In this document: in pieces, positions 1 to 5,746 of the stretch
How the letters are laid out: every line of letters begins with the position of its first letter
How positions within the stretch are numbered: position 1 is the first letter of the stretch
From: Oscillospiraceae bacterium
Lineage (GTDB): Bacteria > Bacillota > Clostridia > Oscillospirales > Oscillospiraceae
Reading direction: 5' to 3'
Length of the DNA stretch: 11,310 bases
Assembly: GCA_016296235.1 (NCBI GenBank)
Contig: JAEDJR010000051.1
Coordinates: 1-11,310 of the forward strand
Notes under the pieces: generated by a model
The model's database searches: none
What the model was told of the DNA's origin: nothing
The model's input: only the letters and a program-made list of their open reading frames with translations
Made by a program: the position numbers and the translations under genes

Positions 1-8
1 GAACAAAG

Positions 9-49
9 CGTAGAAAAACCGTAGATATTCAATTGTTGAAAAGCGTAGA
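9..49. repeat. Three short CGTAGA direct repeats
   Basis: CGTAGA occurs at 9-14, 20-25 and 44-49, the first and third inside the longer word AAGCGTAGA. The first two starts are 11 bases apart and the last two are 24 apart, close to one and two helical turns. The stretch is AT-rich compared with the rest of the window. Such spaced short repeats beside a tRNA-like sequence resemble arm-type sites of tyrosine integrases, but that is inference. No coding frame is supported in 1-58. Confidence 0.35.
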
Positions 50-58
50 TAATCCAGA

Positions 59-82
59 AAAGCCCGAAATATCAAGGGCTTT
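59..82 (-). terminator. Hairpin terminator after the tRNA-like sequence
   Basis: AAAGCCC (59-65) and GGGCTTT (76-82) form a perfect 7-bp stem around a 10-base loop. Read on the minus strand the stem ends in GGGCTTTTC, a short T run. It begins at the base directly after the last base of the tRNA-like sequence, as terminators of single tRNA genes often do. It could also end readthrough from spoIIP. The T run is short, so efficiency is uncertain. Confidence 0.5.
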
Positions 83-152
83 CGGAGATGGGTCATCTAC
101 AGACCTACTCGATTTCGAGTCAGGGCCGTTATAACCACTTCGATACGTCTCC
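83..152 (-). other. tRNA-Ser(CGA)-like sequence with abnormal 3' half; possible attachment site
   Basis: Read on the minus strand from 152, the sequence starts with GGAGACG (acceptor 5' strand), then TA at positions 8-9. A D-arm with the GTGGTTATAA loop follows, and then CCTGA-CTCGAAA, a serine-type anticodon loop with CGA. After the anticodon it departs from a serine tRNA. The 3' stem reads TCGAG where TCAGG would pair, and both the long variable arm and the GGTTCGAATCC T-arm are absent. A 4-bp stem with a 7-base loop (GGTC-TGTAGAT-GACC) stands in their place. CATCTCC at 90-84 then pairs with the acceptor strand at 6 of 7 positions, followed by G and the terminator. Either an integrative element recombined in the anticodon region, or this is a decayed or repurposed tRNA. 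A normal functional tRNA-Ser is unlikely. Confidence 0.42.
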
Positions 153-180
153 ATATTCGCGGACAACTCCGCTGGCGTTT

Positions 181-209
181 ATTATATCAGCCGCGGACGG
201 GAAAATCAA
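181..209 (-). promoter_or_regulatory. Sigma-70/SigA-type promoter for the tRNA-like unit
   Basis: On the minus strand the -35 box is TTGATT (209-204) and the -10 box is a perfect TATAAT (186-181), with a 17-base spacer. The start of RNA would fall near 174, about 22 bases before the tRNA-like 5' end at 152. The promoter begins only five bases beyond the spoIIP stop codon, so the tRNA-like unit has its own start and need not depend on sporulation transcription. Confidence 0.6.
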
Positions 210-213
210 GCAA

Positions 214-1305
214 TTATTGTACGGACAGGACGCCGCCGTTCTGCGCAAGGGCATGGATCATCCGGGCCAGAGCGTCGCCCAGCAGCTCCGCCGTGCACAG
301 GGCCTGGCGCAGGGTGTTGCCGTTGGTGCCCACCTCCACCAGCAGAGAGCCGGGGGTGGCGTGCTGGTTGAACCGCTCCGTCCTCAGGTTCAGGCTGCGG
401 CACAGGCCGGGATACTGGCCCTGGAGCACCGACTGCAGCTTCAGGGCGTTGGCCAGATTCTCCTGCCAGCCGGGATGGGACAGGCCGCCCTGGTCAGTCC
501 CCACCACCAGCATCACCTGGGCCGCGCTCTGCCCCTCCTGGGTGGAGGACAGGGCCATGGCGTTTCCGGCGCCGTCGGCCACGGCGTCCCGATGGACATC
601 AATGACCATCTGGATCCCGGGATACTGCTCCAGCCAGGCCTCAATCTTGGTCAGGCCTGTCCAGTAGGCGTCGTTGAAGGAGGGATAGTCGTTGAGGCTC
701 CGGTCGTGGAGAACTTCGATGCCCCGCTCCTCCAGAGCCTGGGCCAGGGCGTCGCCCACGGCAATGACCGACCGGTCCGCCTCCAGGGTGTGGTAGCTGG
801 CGGAGGACTGGTACTCCCAGCCGGGCTCCGGCGTATAGGCCTCGGTGCCATGGGTATGGACAATCAGAATTTTGGGGCCGTCCCCGGAAAAATCCAGGGC
901 GGAGGGCCGGGCCAGCAGGGCGGATTTGTCATAGAAATACGTACAGGCCCCGGCCACGGACAACTCTCCGGCTTCGGCCAGGGCCAGGGGCAGCAGCTCT
1001 GTCCCGGCAGCCGGGGCAGGTTCCGGGGCGGATTCCGCTTCCGGCTCTTCCGCCGGACGGGGCTTCGTCTTTTGGATCTGCAGCACCACCAGCTGCGGCT
1101 CCGGGACAGTATCCTCCGGGGCCGGGGAGGGCGCAGCCTGTCCCGTCTCCAGAAACAGCACCCAGCGGGCCAGCTCCGTGCTCTGCGCCGCCTGGGACAG
1201 CAGCGCCGCCGCCCGGGCGTCCAGCCCCAGGAGCATACACACCCGCAGGCAAATCGACACCGTCAGCATCAGCGCACAGCAGCGCCGGCTCTTCTTCTGG
1301 TACAT
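214..1305 (-). CDS. spoIIP: Stage II sporulation protein P (SpoIIP), cell-wall hydrolase
   Basis: The 363-residue protein is a forespore-engulfment peptidoglycan hydrolase. In the family, SpoIIP is a membrane-anchored amidase and endopeptidase acting with SpoIID and SpoIIM. A hydrophobic N-terminal segment (about residues 10-35) follows a basic start (MYQKKSRR). A Pro/Glu/Ala-rich linker (about 55-100) leads to the catalytic domain (about 143-352). Its family motifs are visible: HTHGTEAY (H150, H152, E155), DVHRDA (H238) and the NQHATPGSLLVEVG block (H315, E324), which carry the expected metal and catalytic residues. AGGAGG at 1318-1313 is 7 bases from the ATG at 1305 and only 1 base from the ATG at 1311, so 1305 is chosen. 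No gpr, its frequent neighbour, is adjacent; pta lies divergently. Assignment is firm. Confidence 0.95.
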   Translation of the reverse strand: MYQKKSRRCCALMLTVSICLRVCMLLGLDARAAALLSQAAQSTELARWVLFLETGQAAPSPAPEDTVPEPQLVVLQIQKTKPRPAEEPEAESAPEPAPAAGTELLPLALAEAGELSVAGACTYFYDKSALLARPSALDFSGDGPKILIVHTHGTEAYTPEPGWEYQSSASYHTLEADRSVIAVGDALAQALEERGIEVLHDRSLNDYPSFNDAYWTGLTKIEAWLEQYPGIQMVIDVHRDAVADGAGNAMALSSTQEGQSAAQVMLVVGTDQGGLSHPGWQENLANALKLQSVLQGQYPGLCRSLNLRTERFNQHATPGSLLVEVGTNGNTLRQALCTAELLGDALARMIHALAQNGGVLSVQ

Positions 1306-1312
1306 GTCCATC

Positions 1313-1318
1313 CCTCCT
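1313..1318 (-). promoter_or_regulatory. Ribosome binding site deciding the spoIIP start
   Basis: AGGAGG on the minus strand stands 7 bases before the ATG at 1305. A second in-frame ATG at 1311 is only 1 base away and could hardly be used, and a frame extending to 1392 has no Shine-Dalgarno of this quality. Confidence 0.75.
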
Positions 1319-1324
1319 GTAACA

Positions 1325-1353
1325 TATCTATGCGGCAGAAGGGCACAATAGGA
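1325..1353 (-). promoter_or_regulatory. Possible SigE-type sporulation promoter for spoIIP
   Basis: On the minus strand, TCCTATT (1353-1347) and CATAGATA (1332-1325) are separated by 14 bases. This resembles the mother-cell SigE pattern (KMATATT, 14-15, CATACANT) with one mismatch in the first box and two in the second. SpoIIP genes are known to be expressed by early sporulation sigma factors. The predicted RNA start would sit almost at the Shine-Dalgarno, giving a very short leader, which weakens the call. Confidence 0.28.
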
Positions 1354-1375
1354 CATAAAAAATTTGCAAACCCCA

Positions 1376-1404
1376 TTGAGCAATCGGGACAAAGGGTGTA
1401 TAAT
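1376..1404 (+). promoter_or_regulatory. Promoter of pta
   Basis: TTGAGC (1376-1381) and a perfect TATAAT (1399-1404) are separated by 17 bases. RNA would start near 1411, leaving an untranslated leader of about 43 bases before the pta ATG. No operator is evident. Confidence 0.7.
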
Positions 1405-1453
1405 CTATTCTAGAAGAATGCGGCCAGGCCGCGATTATGATGGAGGTAAGAAC

Positions 1454-2467
1454 ATGTTTACCAAACTGATTGACGCACTGAAAGCCACCCGCCGGACCAT
1501 CGTCTTTACCGAAGGCCCCGACGCCCGAATCCTGGAAGCCACTGCCCGCCTGAAGGCCGACGACCTCATGGACGTTATCCTGGTCGGCAACGTGGACGAG
1601 GTCAAGGCTGCGGCTGCCAAGGGCGGCTTTGATATCGAGGGCGTTGAGATCCTGGATCCCGCCACCTACGAGGGCATGGACGAAATGGTCGCCAAGATGG
1701 TGGAGCTCCGCAAGGGCAAGATGTCCGCCGAGGACTGCGCCAAGGCTCTGTCCAAGGGCAACTACTTCGGCACCATGCTGGTGAAGATGGGCAAGGCCGA
1801 CGCTCTGCTGGGCGGCGCCACCTATTCCACCGCCGACACCGTCCGTCCCGCTCTGCAGCTGATTAAGACCAAGCCCGGCGCAAACCTGGTCAGCTCCTGC
1901 TTCATCATGACCCGTGAGACCGGTGATCCCGCTCTGCAGAAGATCTGCATGGCCGACTGCGCCATCAACCTCAGCTACGAGGACACCCTGGACAAGGACG
2001 GCAACGTGAAGATTTCCGGCGCCCAGAAGCTGGCCGAGGTGGCTGTGGAGTCCGCCCGCACCGCTTCCTTCTTCGGCATCGACCCCAAGGTTGCTCTGCT
2101 GAGCTTCTCCACCAAGGGTTCCGGCAAGGGCGGCACCGTCGCTCTGTCCGCCGAGGCCACCAAGCTTGCCCAGGCCATGGCCCCTGAGTTCGCCATTGAC
2201 GGCGAAATGCAGTTCGACGCCGCCGTGTCCCCCACGGTCGGCCAGCTGAAGTTCCCCGGCTCCAAGGTCGCCGGCTACGCCAACACCTTCGTGTTCCCCC
2301 TGATCGAGGCCGGCAACATCGGCTACAAGATTGCCCAGCGTCTGGGCGGCTACGACGCCTACGGCCCCATCCTGCAGGGCCTGAACGCCCCCATCAACGA
2401 CCTCAGCCGCGGCTGCAACGCCGACGAGGTCTACACCATGGCCATCATCACCGCCGGCATGGCATAA
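1454..2467 (+). CDS. pta: Phosphate acetyltransferase
   Basis: The 337-residue cytoplasmic enzyme interconverts acetyl-CoA plus phosphate and acetyl phosphate plus CoA. In fermenting Clostridia it feeds acetate kinase for ATP formation. The length fits the short, single-domain Pta form (about 330 residues) without the N-terminal P-loop/DRTGG regions of the long form. The N-terminus TIVFTEGPDARILEA, the C-terminal block GYANTFVFPLIEAGNIGYK and the active-site NDLSRGC (S318, R319, aligned with the catalytic Ser-Arg pair of Methanosarcina Pta) are typical. The ATG at 1454 follows GGAGG (1442-1446) by 7 bases; the open frame extends upstream but without such a site. The gene has its own promoter and terminator. 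Acetate kinase is not adjacent, so ackA must lie elsewhere or another route is used. A related phosphate butyryltransferase is less likely given the motifs. Confidence 0.93.
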   Translation: MFTKLIDALKATRRTIVFTEGPDARILEATARLKADDLMDVILVGNVDEVKAAAAKGGFDIEGVEILDPATYEGMDEMVAKMVELRKGKMSAEDCAKALSKGNYFGTMLVKMGKADALLGGATYSTADTVRPALQLIKTKPGANLVSSCFIMTRETGDPALQKICMADCAINLSYEDTLDKDGNVKISGAQKLAEVAVESARTASFFGIDPKVALLSFSTKGSGKGGTVALSAEATKLAQAMAPEFAIDGEMQFDAAVSPTVGQLKFPGSKVAGYANTFVFPLIEAGNIGYKIAQRLGGYDAYGPILQGLNAPINDLSRGCNADEVYTMAIITAGMA

Positions 2468-2484
2468 GTTTACACTTCCGCACC

Positions 2485-2516
2485 AAAAAGGGGAGCGCGC
2501 CGCGCTCCCTTTTTTT
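2485..2516 (+). terminator. Rho-independent terminator of pta
   Basis: GGGAGCGCG (2491-2499) and CGCGCTCCC (2501-2509) form a GC-rich stem with a minimal loop, followed by seven T residues (2510-2516). An A run just before the stem (2485-2489) could pair with the T run, so the element may also work on the minus strand. It begins about 20 bases after the pta stop codon. Confidence 0.9.
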
Positions 2517-2540
2517 CGCAGCGCCGGTTTCGTCTATCCG

Positions 2541-2679
2541 CTGTCATTGCGGGGCACCGCAGGGGCCGTGGCAATCCGTATCCTTCCGTAGGGGCGGCTA
2601 TTAGCCGCCCGTGCTCCGAAGCCGGGGGCAAGCGGGCGGCTGATAGCCGCCCCTACGCCCTTTTCCGCAGCAATGACAG
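2541..2679. repeat. Intergenic palindromic repeat element, copy A
   Basis: The 139-base element is bounded by perfect 10-base terminal inverted repeats, CTGTCATTGC (2541-2550) and GCAATGACAG (2670-2679). Inside, the 24-base arms 2587-2610 and 2634-2657 are reverse complements except at one position, around a 23-base loop. Each arm is itself a palindrome (GGGCGGCTA-TT-AGCCGCCC type). Positions 2543-2588 match copy B (9843-9888) at about 38 of 46 bases. There is no coding capacity. It resembles REP- or MITE-type non-autonomous repeats of high-GC Firmicutes. The rest of the 2468-2727 gap holds the pta terminator and a short AT-rich stretch before the MATE gene. Confidence 0.75.
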
Positions 2680-2727
2680 GCGTTTGAATGATCCGCGATT
2701 TATTTCCGATTTTGAAAGGTATATTCC

Positions 2728-4146
2728 ATGAAACTGACCAACTACCTGGGCGACAAGCCCTTCTGGCAGGTCACCGCACGGCTGGCCCTGCCTATTGCAT
2801 TTCAAAACGTGCTGACCAGCTCCTTCCAGCTGGTGGACACCATGATGGTCTCCCGGCTGGGGGATCTGACCCTGTCGGCCGTCGGCATGGCCGGCCAGTG
2901 GGGCTGGCTGGCGAACCTGCTGGGCTTCGGACTGTGCTCCGGCATGTCGGTGTTCGTGTCCCAGTATTGGGGCGTCCGGGACCTGAAGGGCATCCGGCGG
3001 GTTCTGGGCATCGCGATTATGACGGCCCTGGTGCTGACCTGCAGCTTCCTGGCCGTGGCCCTGGCAGCCCCCACCTTTGTGCTGGGCCTGTTCAACCGCG
3101 ATCCGGCCGTGGTGGAGACCGGCTGCCGGTATCTGACCATCGTGTGCTTCGCCTACCCCGCCGTGACCCTGACCAACGTCCTGGCCACGGTGCTGCGCAA
3201 CACCGAACGGGTCAAGCTGCCGGTCTATGTCTCCCTGGTGACCACCGTGGTCAACGCCGTGGCCAACTACGGCCTGATTTTCGGCAAGCTGGGCATGCCC
3301 CGGCTGGGCGTGGCCGGCGCGGCCATCGCCACCTGCATCTCCTCGTGGCTGGGCCCGGTGCTGCTGCTGCTTCTGTCCCTGCGGGAGAAAAACCTGCTGA
3401 CCGGCCCCATCCGGGAGCTGCTGGCCTTCGGTCCCAGGAACCTGGCGGCCTTCTACAAAAAGGCCCTGCCCGTGGTCTTCAACGAGGGCATGTGGGCTCT
3501 GGGCATCCTGGTGCTCAACATCGTCTACGCCAATCAGGGTTACGAATACTACGCCGGTATGACCGTGTTCCGGACCTTCTCCGACCTGAGCTTTGCCTTC
3601 TACGTGGGCCTGTGCAGCGCCTGCGTCATCATGGTGGGCAAGTCCGTGGGCCAGGGCAAAATCGGCCGGGCCGTCCTGGACGCCAAGCGGTTCACCTTCC
3701 TGCTTCCCCTGGCGGGCCTGGTCATCGGCGGCCTGACCATTCTGTTCCGGTATCCCCTGATTTCCATTTTCGCCGCAGGCGACAATCTCTCGGCCCGCAC
3801 CCTGGAGACGGCCCTGGCGGTGACGGTATTCTGCTCCGTGGAGGTCATCATGCGGAACATCCCCTACGTCCAGGTGGTGGGCGTGTTCCGCTCCGGCGGC
3901 GACACCCTGGTGGGTATGCTCTGCGACCTGTGCAGCCTGTGGCTGGTGAGCATTCCCGCCGCCCTGCTGGCGGCCAACGTGTTCCATCTGTCCTTCCTGG
4001 GCGTGGTCATGGCGGCCTATATCGCGGAGGATTTGCCCAAAGCCATTTTGTGCCTGCTGCATTTCAGGAGCCTGCGCTGGCTCAAGCCCGTGACCCGGGA
4101 GGGCCGGGAGGGCCTGGAGGCCTGGAGGCGCCAGCGGGAAGCCTGA
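2728..4146 (+). CDS. MATE-family multidrug/cation efflux transporter
   Basis: The 472-residue inner-membrane protein belongs to the MATE (MatE/NorM/DinF-like) family. These antiporters export organic cations, drugs or metabolites in exchange for sodium or protons. The N-terminus (about residues 9-52, with WQVTARLALPIAFQNVL and FQLVDTMMVSRLGD) is the family signature, and about twelve hydrophobic segments can be traced in two halves. The second half starts near residue 240 (FYKKALPVVFNEGMWALG). Length is normal for the family. The ATG at 2728 has only a modest Shine-Dalgarno (GAAAGG, 2714-2719). Its upstream neighbour is repeat copy A and no clear promoter is visible. The next gene, a PucR-type regulator, starts 27 bases after the stop, so the two are probably cotranscribed. 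The substrate cannot be predicted. Confidence 0.92.
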   Translation: MKLTNYLGDKPFWQVTARLALPIAFQNVLTSSFQLVDTMMVSRLGDLTLSAVGMAGQWGWLANLLGFGLCSGMSVFVSQYWGVRDLKGIRRVLGIAIMTALVLTCSFLAVALAAPTFVLGLFNRDPAVVETGCRYLTIVCFAYPAVTLTNVLATVLRNTERVKLPVYVSLVTTVVNAVANYGLIFGKLGMPRLGVAGAAIATCISSWLGPVLLLLLSLREKNLLTGPIRELLAFGPRNLAAFYKKALPVVFNEGMWALGILVLNIVYANQGYEYYAGMTVFRTFSDLSFAFYVGLCSACVIMVGKSVGQGKIGRAVLDAKRFTFLLPLAGLVIGGLTILFRYPLISIFAAGDNLSARTLETALAVTVFCSVEVIMRNIPYVQVVGVFRSGGDTLVGMLCDLCSLWLVSIPAALLAANVFHLSFLGVVMAAYIAEDLPKAILCLLHFRSLRWLKPVTREGREGLEAWRRQREA

Positions 4147-4158
4147 CGGTCCGGAGAG

Positions 4159-4165
4159 AAAGGAG
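4159..4165 (+). promoter_or_regulatory. Ribosome binding site deciding a TTG start
   Basis: AAAGGAG lies 8 bases before TTG at 4174-4176. The first ATG in frame, at 4186, is 20 bases away, which is too far. The regulator therefore most likely starts with TTG, a rarer start that would lower its translation relative to its neighbours. Confidence 0.7.
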
Positions 4166-4173
4166 AATTCCCT

Positions 4174-5613
4174 TTGAAGCTGAACATGTGGATGATTGCC
4201 AACCGCTTGACCGGTTACGACGTGGAAAAAAAGCTGGAGCAGGACGCCGAAGCGGTCATCAACAGCGCCCTGCCGGTCTATATCCCCGGCTGCGTCCGGA
4301 TCCGGGCCGTGGGCCCCGACGTGGTCTGCGAGCATGAGCAGGGCTGGATCCGCATCCGGGATCTGGGCATCAGCGACGGTTATATGCTGATTCAGAGCAT
4401 CTTCGACTGGTATCAGGACCGGCTGGACCGGATTGACGACCACATCATGTCCGGCGACTACCAGGCTCTGGCGCAGGAATACCACCTGATTTTCGGCAAT
4501 CCCGTGATGGTTCAGGACTCCAACTACCGCCTGCTGGGCATCTCCGAGTCCTTCTCCCCCGGGCAGATCCCGCCGGAGTGGGACTACATCCGCACCCACG
4601 GCCAGAGCTCCGCCGAGGGCTACCAGTTCATGTCCCGCGCCCTGCTGGGTGCGACCGCCCGCTACCGGCAGAATGTCCGCCGGTTCCAGGGCGTCCCCGG
4701 CTCCTGCCTGCCCTACGGCGGTCTCCACGGCTCCGTGCGCTTCAACAACCGGGAGTACGCCAAGCTGACGGTCCTGGAGTACACCCGCCCCCTCAACCCC
4801 GGCGATGTGCGGCTCATGGAATACCTGACCCGCCGGCTGGCCATCTACGAAGCCGCCGCCTATGGTCAGGCCGAGAGCCTGGACCGGCAAATGCTGGAGC
4901 GGATGCTCACCGGCGCGCCCATTCAGACGGAGCAGATCGCCTATTACCAGTCCCTCCTGACCGGCGGTCAGAGCGGACATTTTGCAATTCTGGCCGTGCG
5001 CTTTGCCGACAGCAGCCGCCAGGGCGATCCCCGGGCCATTCAGCTGCTGCACAATATCATGTCCCGCCAGTATCCCACCACGGTCTGCTGCGAATACCGC
5101 CACGCCCTGGTGAGCCTGCTCTATTCCCCCAATCCCTTCGCCCTGGCCTTTCAGCAGCTGCAGACCCTCCACCTTTCCGGCTATGAGGGACAGCTGCTGG
5201 CCGGCGTCAGCCTGTCCTTCGACAATCTGGAGGATACGGCGGAGTTCTGCCGGCAGGCCTTCTACGCCATGGACCGCTGTACGCCGCCGGAGCCGCGGTA
5301 CTTCTACCTGGAAGCGTCCAATTACATTCTCAGCTGTACGGAGCAGCGCCAGCGGCTGCTGGCCTGCGAGCCGGAGCTGCGGATGCTGTGGCAGCAGGAA
5401 CCGGACAAGCGGGACTACCTGCAGACCCTGGCGGTCTATCTGGATATGGAGCGTGCCGCTGCGGCCGCTGCCCAGCGGCTGTTTATCCACAAAAACACCC
5501 TGAATTACCGCATCCGCTATCTCCGGGAGCGCACCGGCTGGGATCTGGACGACCCCGAGCTGCGCACCTACCTGCGGCTGTCCCTGTATGTCCTGTCCCG
5601 CAGCGAAGCCTGA
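4174..5613 (+). CDS. PucR-family transcriptional regulator
   Basis: The 479-residue protein is a probable DNA-binding regulator of the PucR/CdaR type. The C-terminal helix-turn-helix (HTH_30, about residues 415-472: YLQTLAVYLDMERA, then QRLFIHKNTLNYRIRYL and DDPELRTYLRLSLYVL) is characteristic. A middle region (about 240-370) fits the degenerate GGDEF-like segment of CdaR proteins. The N-terminal part (about 1-230, with a coiled stretch near 85-95) probably senses a ligand but is not recognised. PucR proteins usually activate neighbouring catabolic or transport genes when a substrate is present, so the downstream SLC13/URO-D/GPH operon is the best candidate target, with the upstream MATE gene as an alternative. 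The TTG start is supported by the Shine-Dalgarno. A run of six alanines precedes the recognition helices. The inducer is unknown. Confidence 0.88.
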   Translation: MKLNMWMIANRLTGYDVEKKLEQDAEAVINSALPVYIPGCVRIRAVGPDVVCEHEQGWIRIRDLGISDGYMLIQSIFDWYQDRLDRIDDHIMSGDYQALAQEYHLIFGNPVMVQDSNYRLLGISESFSPGQIPPEWDYIRTHGQSSAEGYQFMSRALLGATARYRQNVRRFQGVPGSCLPYGGLHGSVRFNNREYAKLTVLEYTRPLNPGDVRLMEYLTRRLAIYEAAAYGQAESLDRQMLERMLTGAPIQTEQIAYYQSLLTGGQSGHFAILAVRFADSSRQGDPRAIQLLHNIMSRQYPTTVCCEYRHALVSLLYSPNPFALAFQQLQTLHLSGYEGQLLAGVSLSFDNLEDTAEFCRQAFYAMDRCTPPEPRYFYLEASNYILSCTEQRQRLLACEPELRMLWQQEPDKRDYLQTLAVYLDMERAAAAAAQRLFIHKNTLNYRIRYLRERTGWDLDDPELRTYLRLSLYVLSRSEA

Positions 5614-5625
5614 ACCATCCTTTCT

Positions 5626-5674
5626 GTGCCTGTCGTTGTGCTGTCAGCACAATGGCAGGCATTTCTTTCTGTTT
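5626..5674 (+). terminator. Long hairpin terminator after the PucR gene
   Basis: Bases 5627-5642 pair with 5646-5661 through a 16-bp stem (TGCCTG, three wobble or Watson-Crick pairs, then TTGTGCT) closed by a 3-base loop. A T-rich tail follows (TTTCTTTCTGTTT, 5662-5674). It starts 13 bases after the stop codon and separates the MATE-pucR unit from the next promoter. Its symmetry would also suit a regulator-binding site, though the T-rich tail favours termination. Confidence 0.72.
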
Positions 5675-5683
5675 GTCGGAACA

Positions 5684-5712
5684 TACAATTTTTTGCCAAC
5701 CGGCTCTATAAT
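5684..5712 (+). promoter_or_regulatory. Promoter of the SLC13/URO-D/GPH operon
   Basis: A perfect TATAAT (5707-5712) lies 35 bases before the GTG start. At 17 bases upstream the -35 region is TACAAT (5684-5689), a poor match to TTGACA. A strong -10 with a weak -35 fits a promoter that needs an activator, and the PucR-type protein encoded directly upstream is the obvious candidate. An interrupted TTGT/ACAA dyad spans 5673-5688 and may be part of an operator, but this is weak. Confidence 0.5.
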
Positions 5713-5746
5713 AGTTGTAGAATCAAACAAAGAGGAGGCTGCAATC

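Noticed and set aside
88..1413. A 441-codon plus-strand open frame covering the spoIIP region
   Set aside because: It lies opposite the clear SpoIIP motifs, has a Gly/Gln/Leu-rich composition and runs through the tRNA-like unit and the promoter region.
2587..2657. A two-unit CRISPR-like pattern of palindromic repeats
   Set aside because: There are only two inverted arms, no regular direct repeats and no spacers; it is one inverted repeat within an intergenic element.
2684..2713. TTGAAT as a -35 box for a MATE promoter
   Set aside because: No acceptable -10 box lies 16-18 bases downstream (best GATTTT), so no promoter is claimed.
2653..5490. A 945-codon open frame on the minus strand opposite the MATE and PucR genes
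   Set aside because: Its translation is low-complexity, rich in Gln, His and Gly, with no domain. It lies antisense to two well-conserved genes and arises from GC-rich codon bias.
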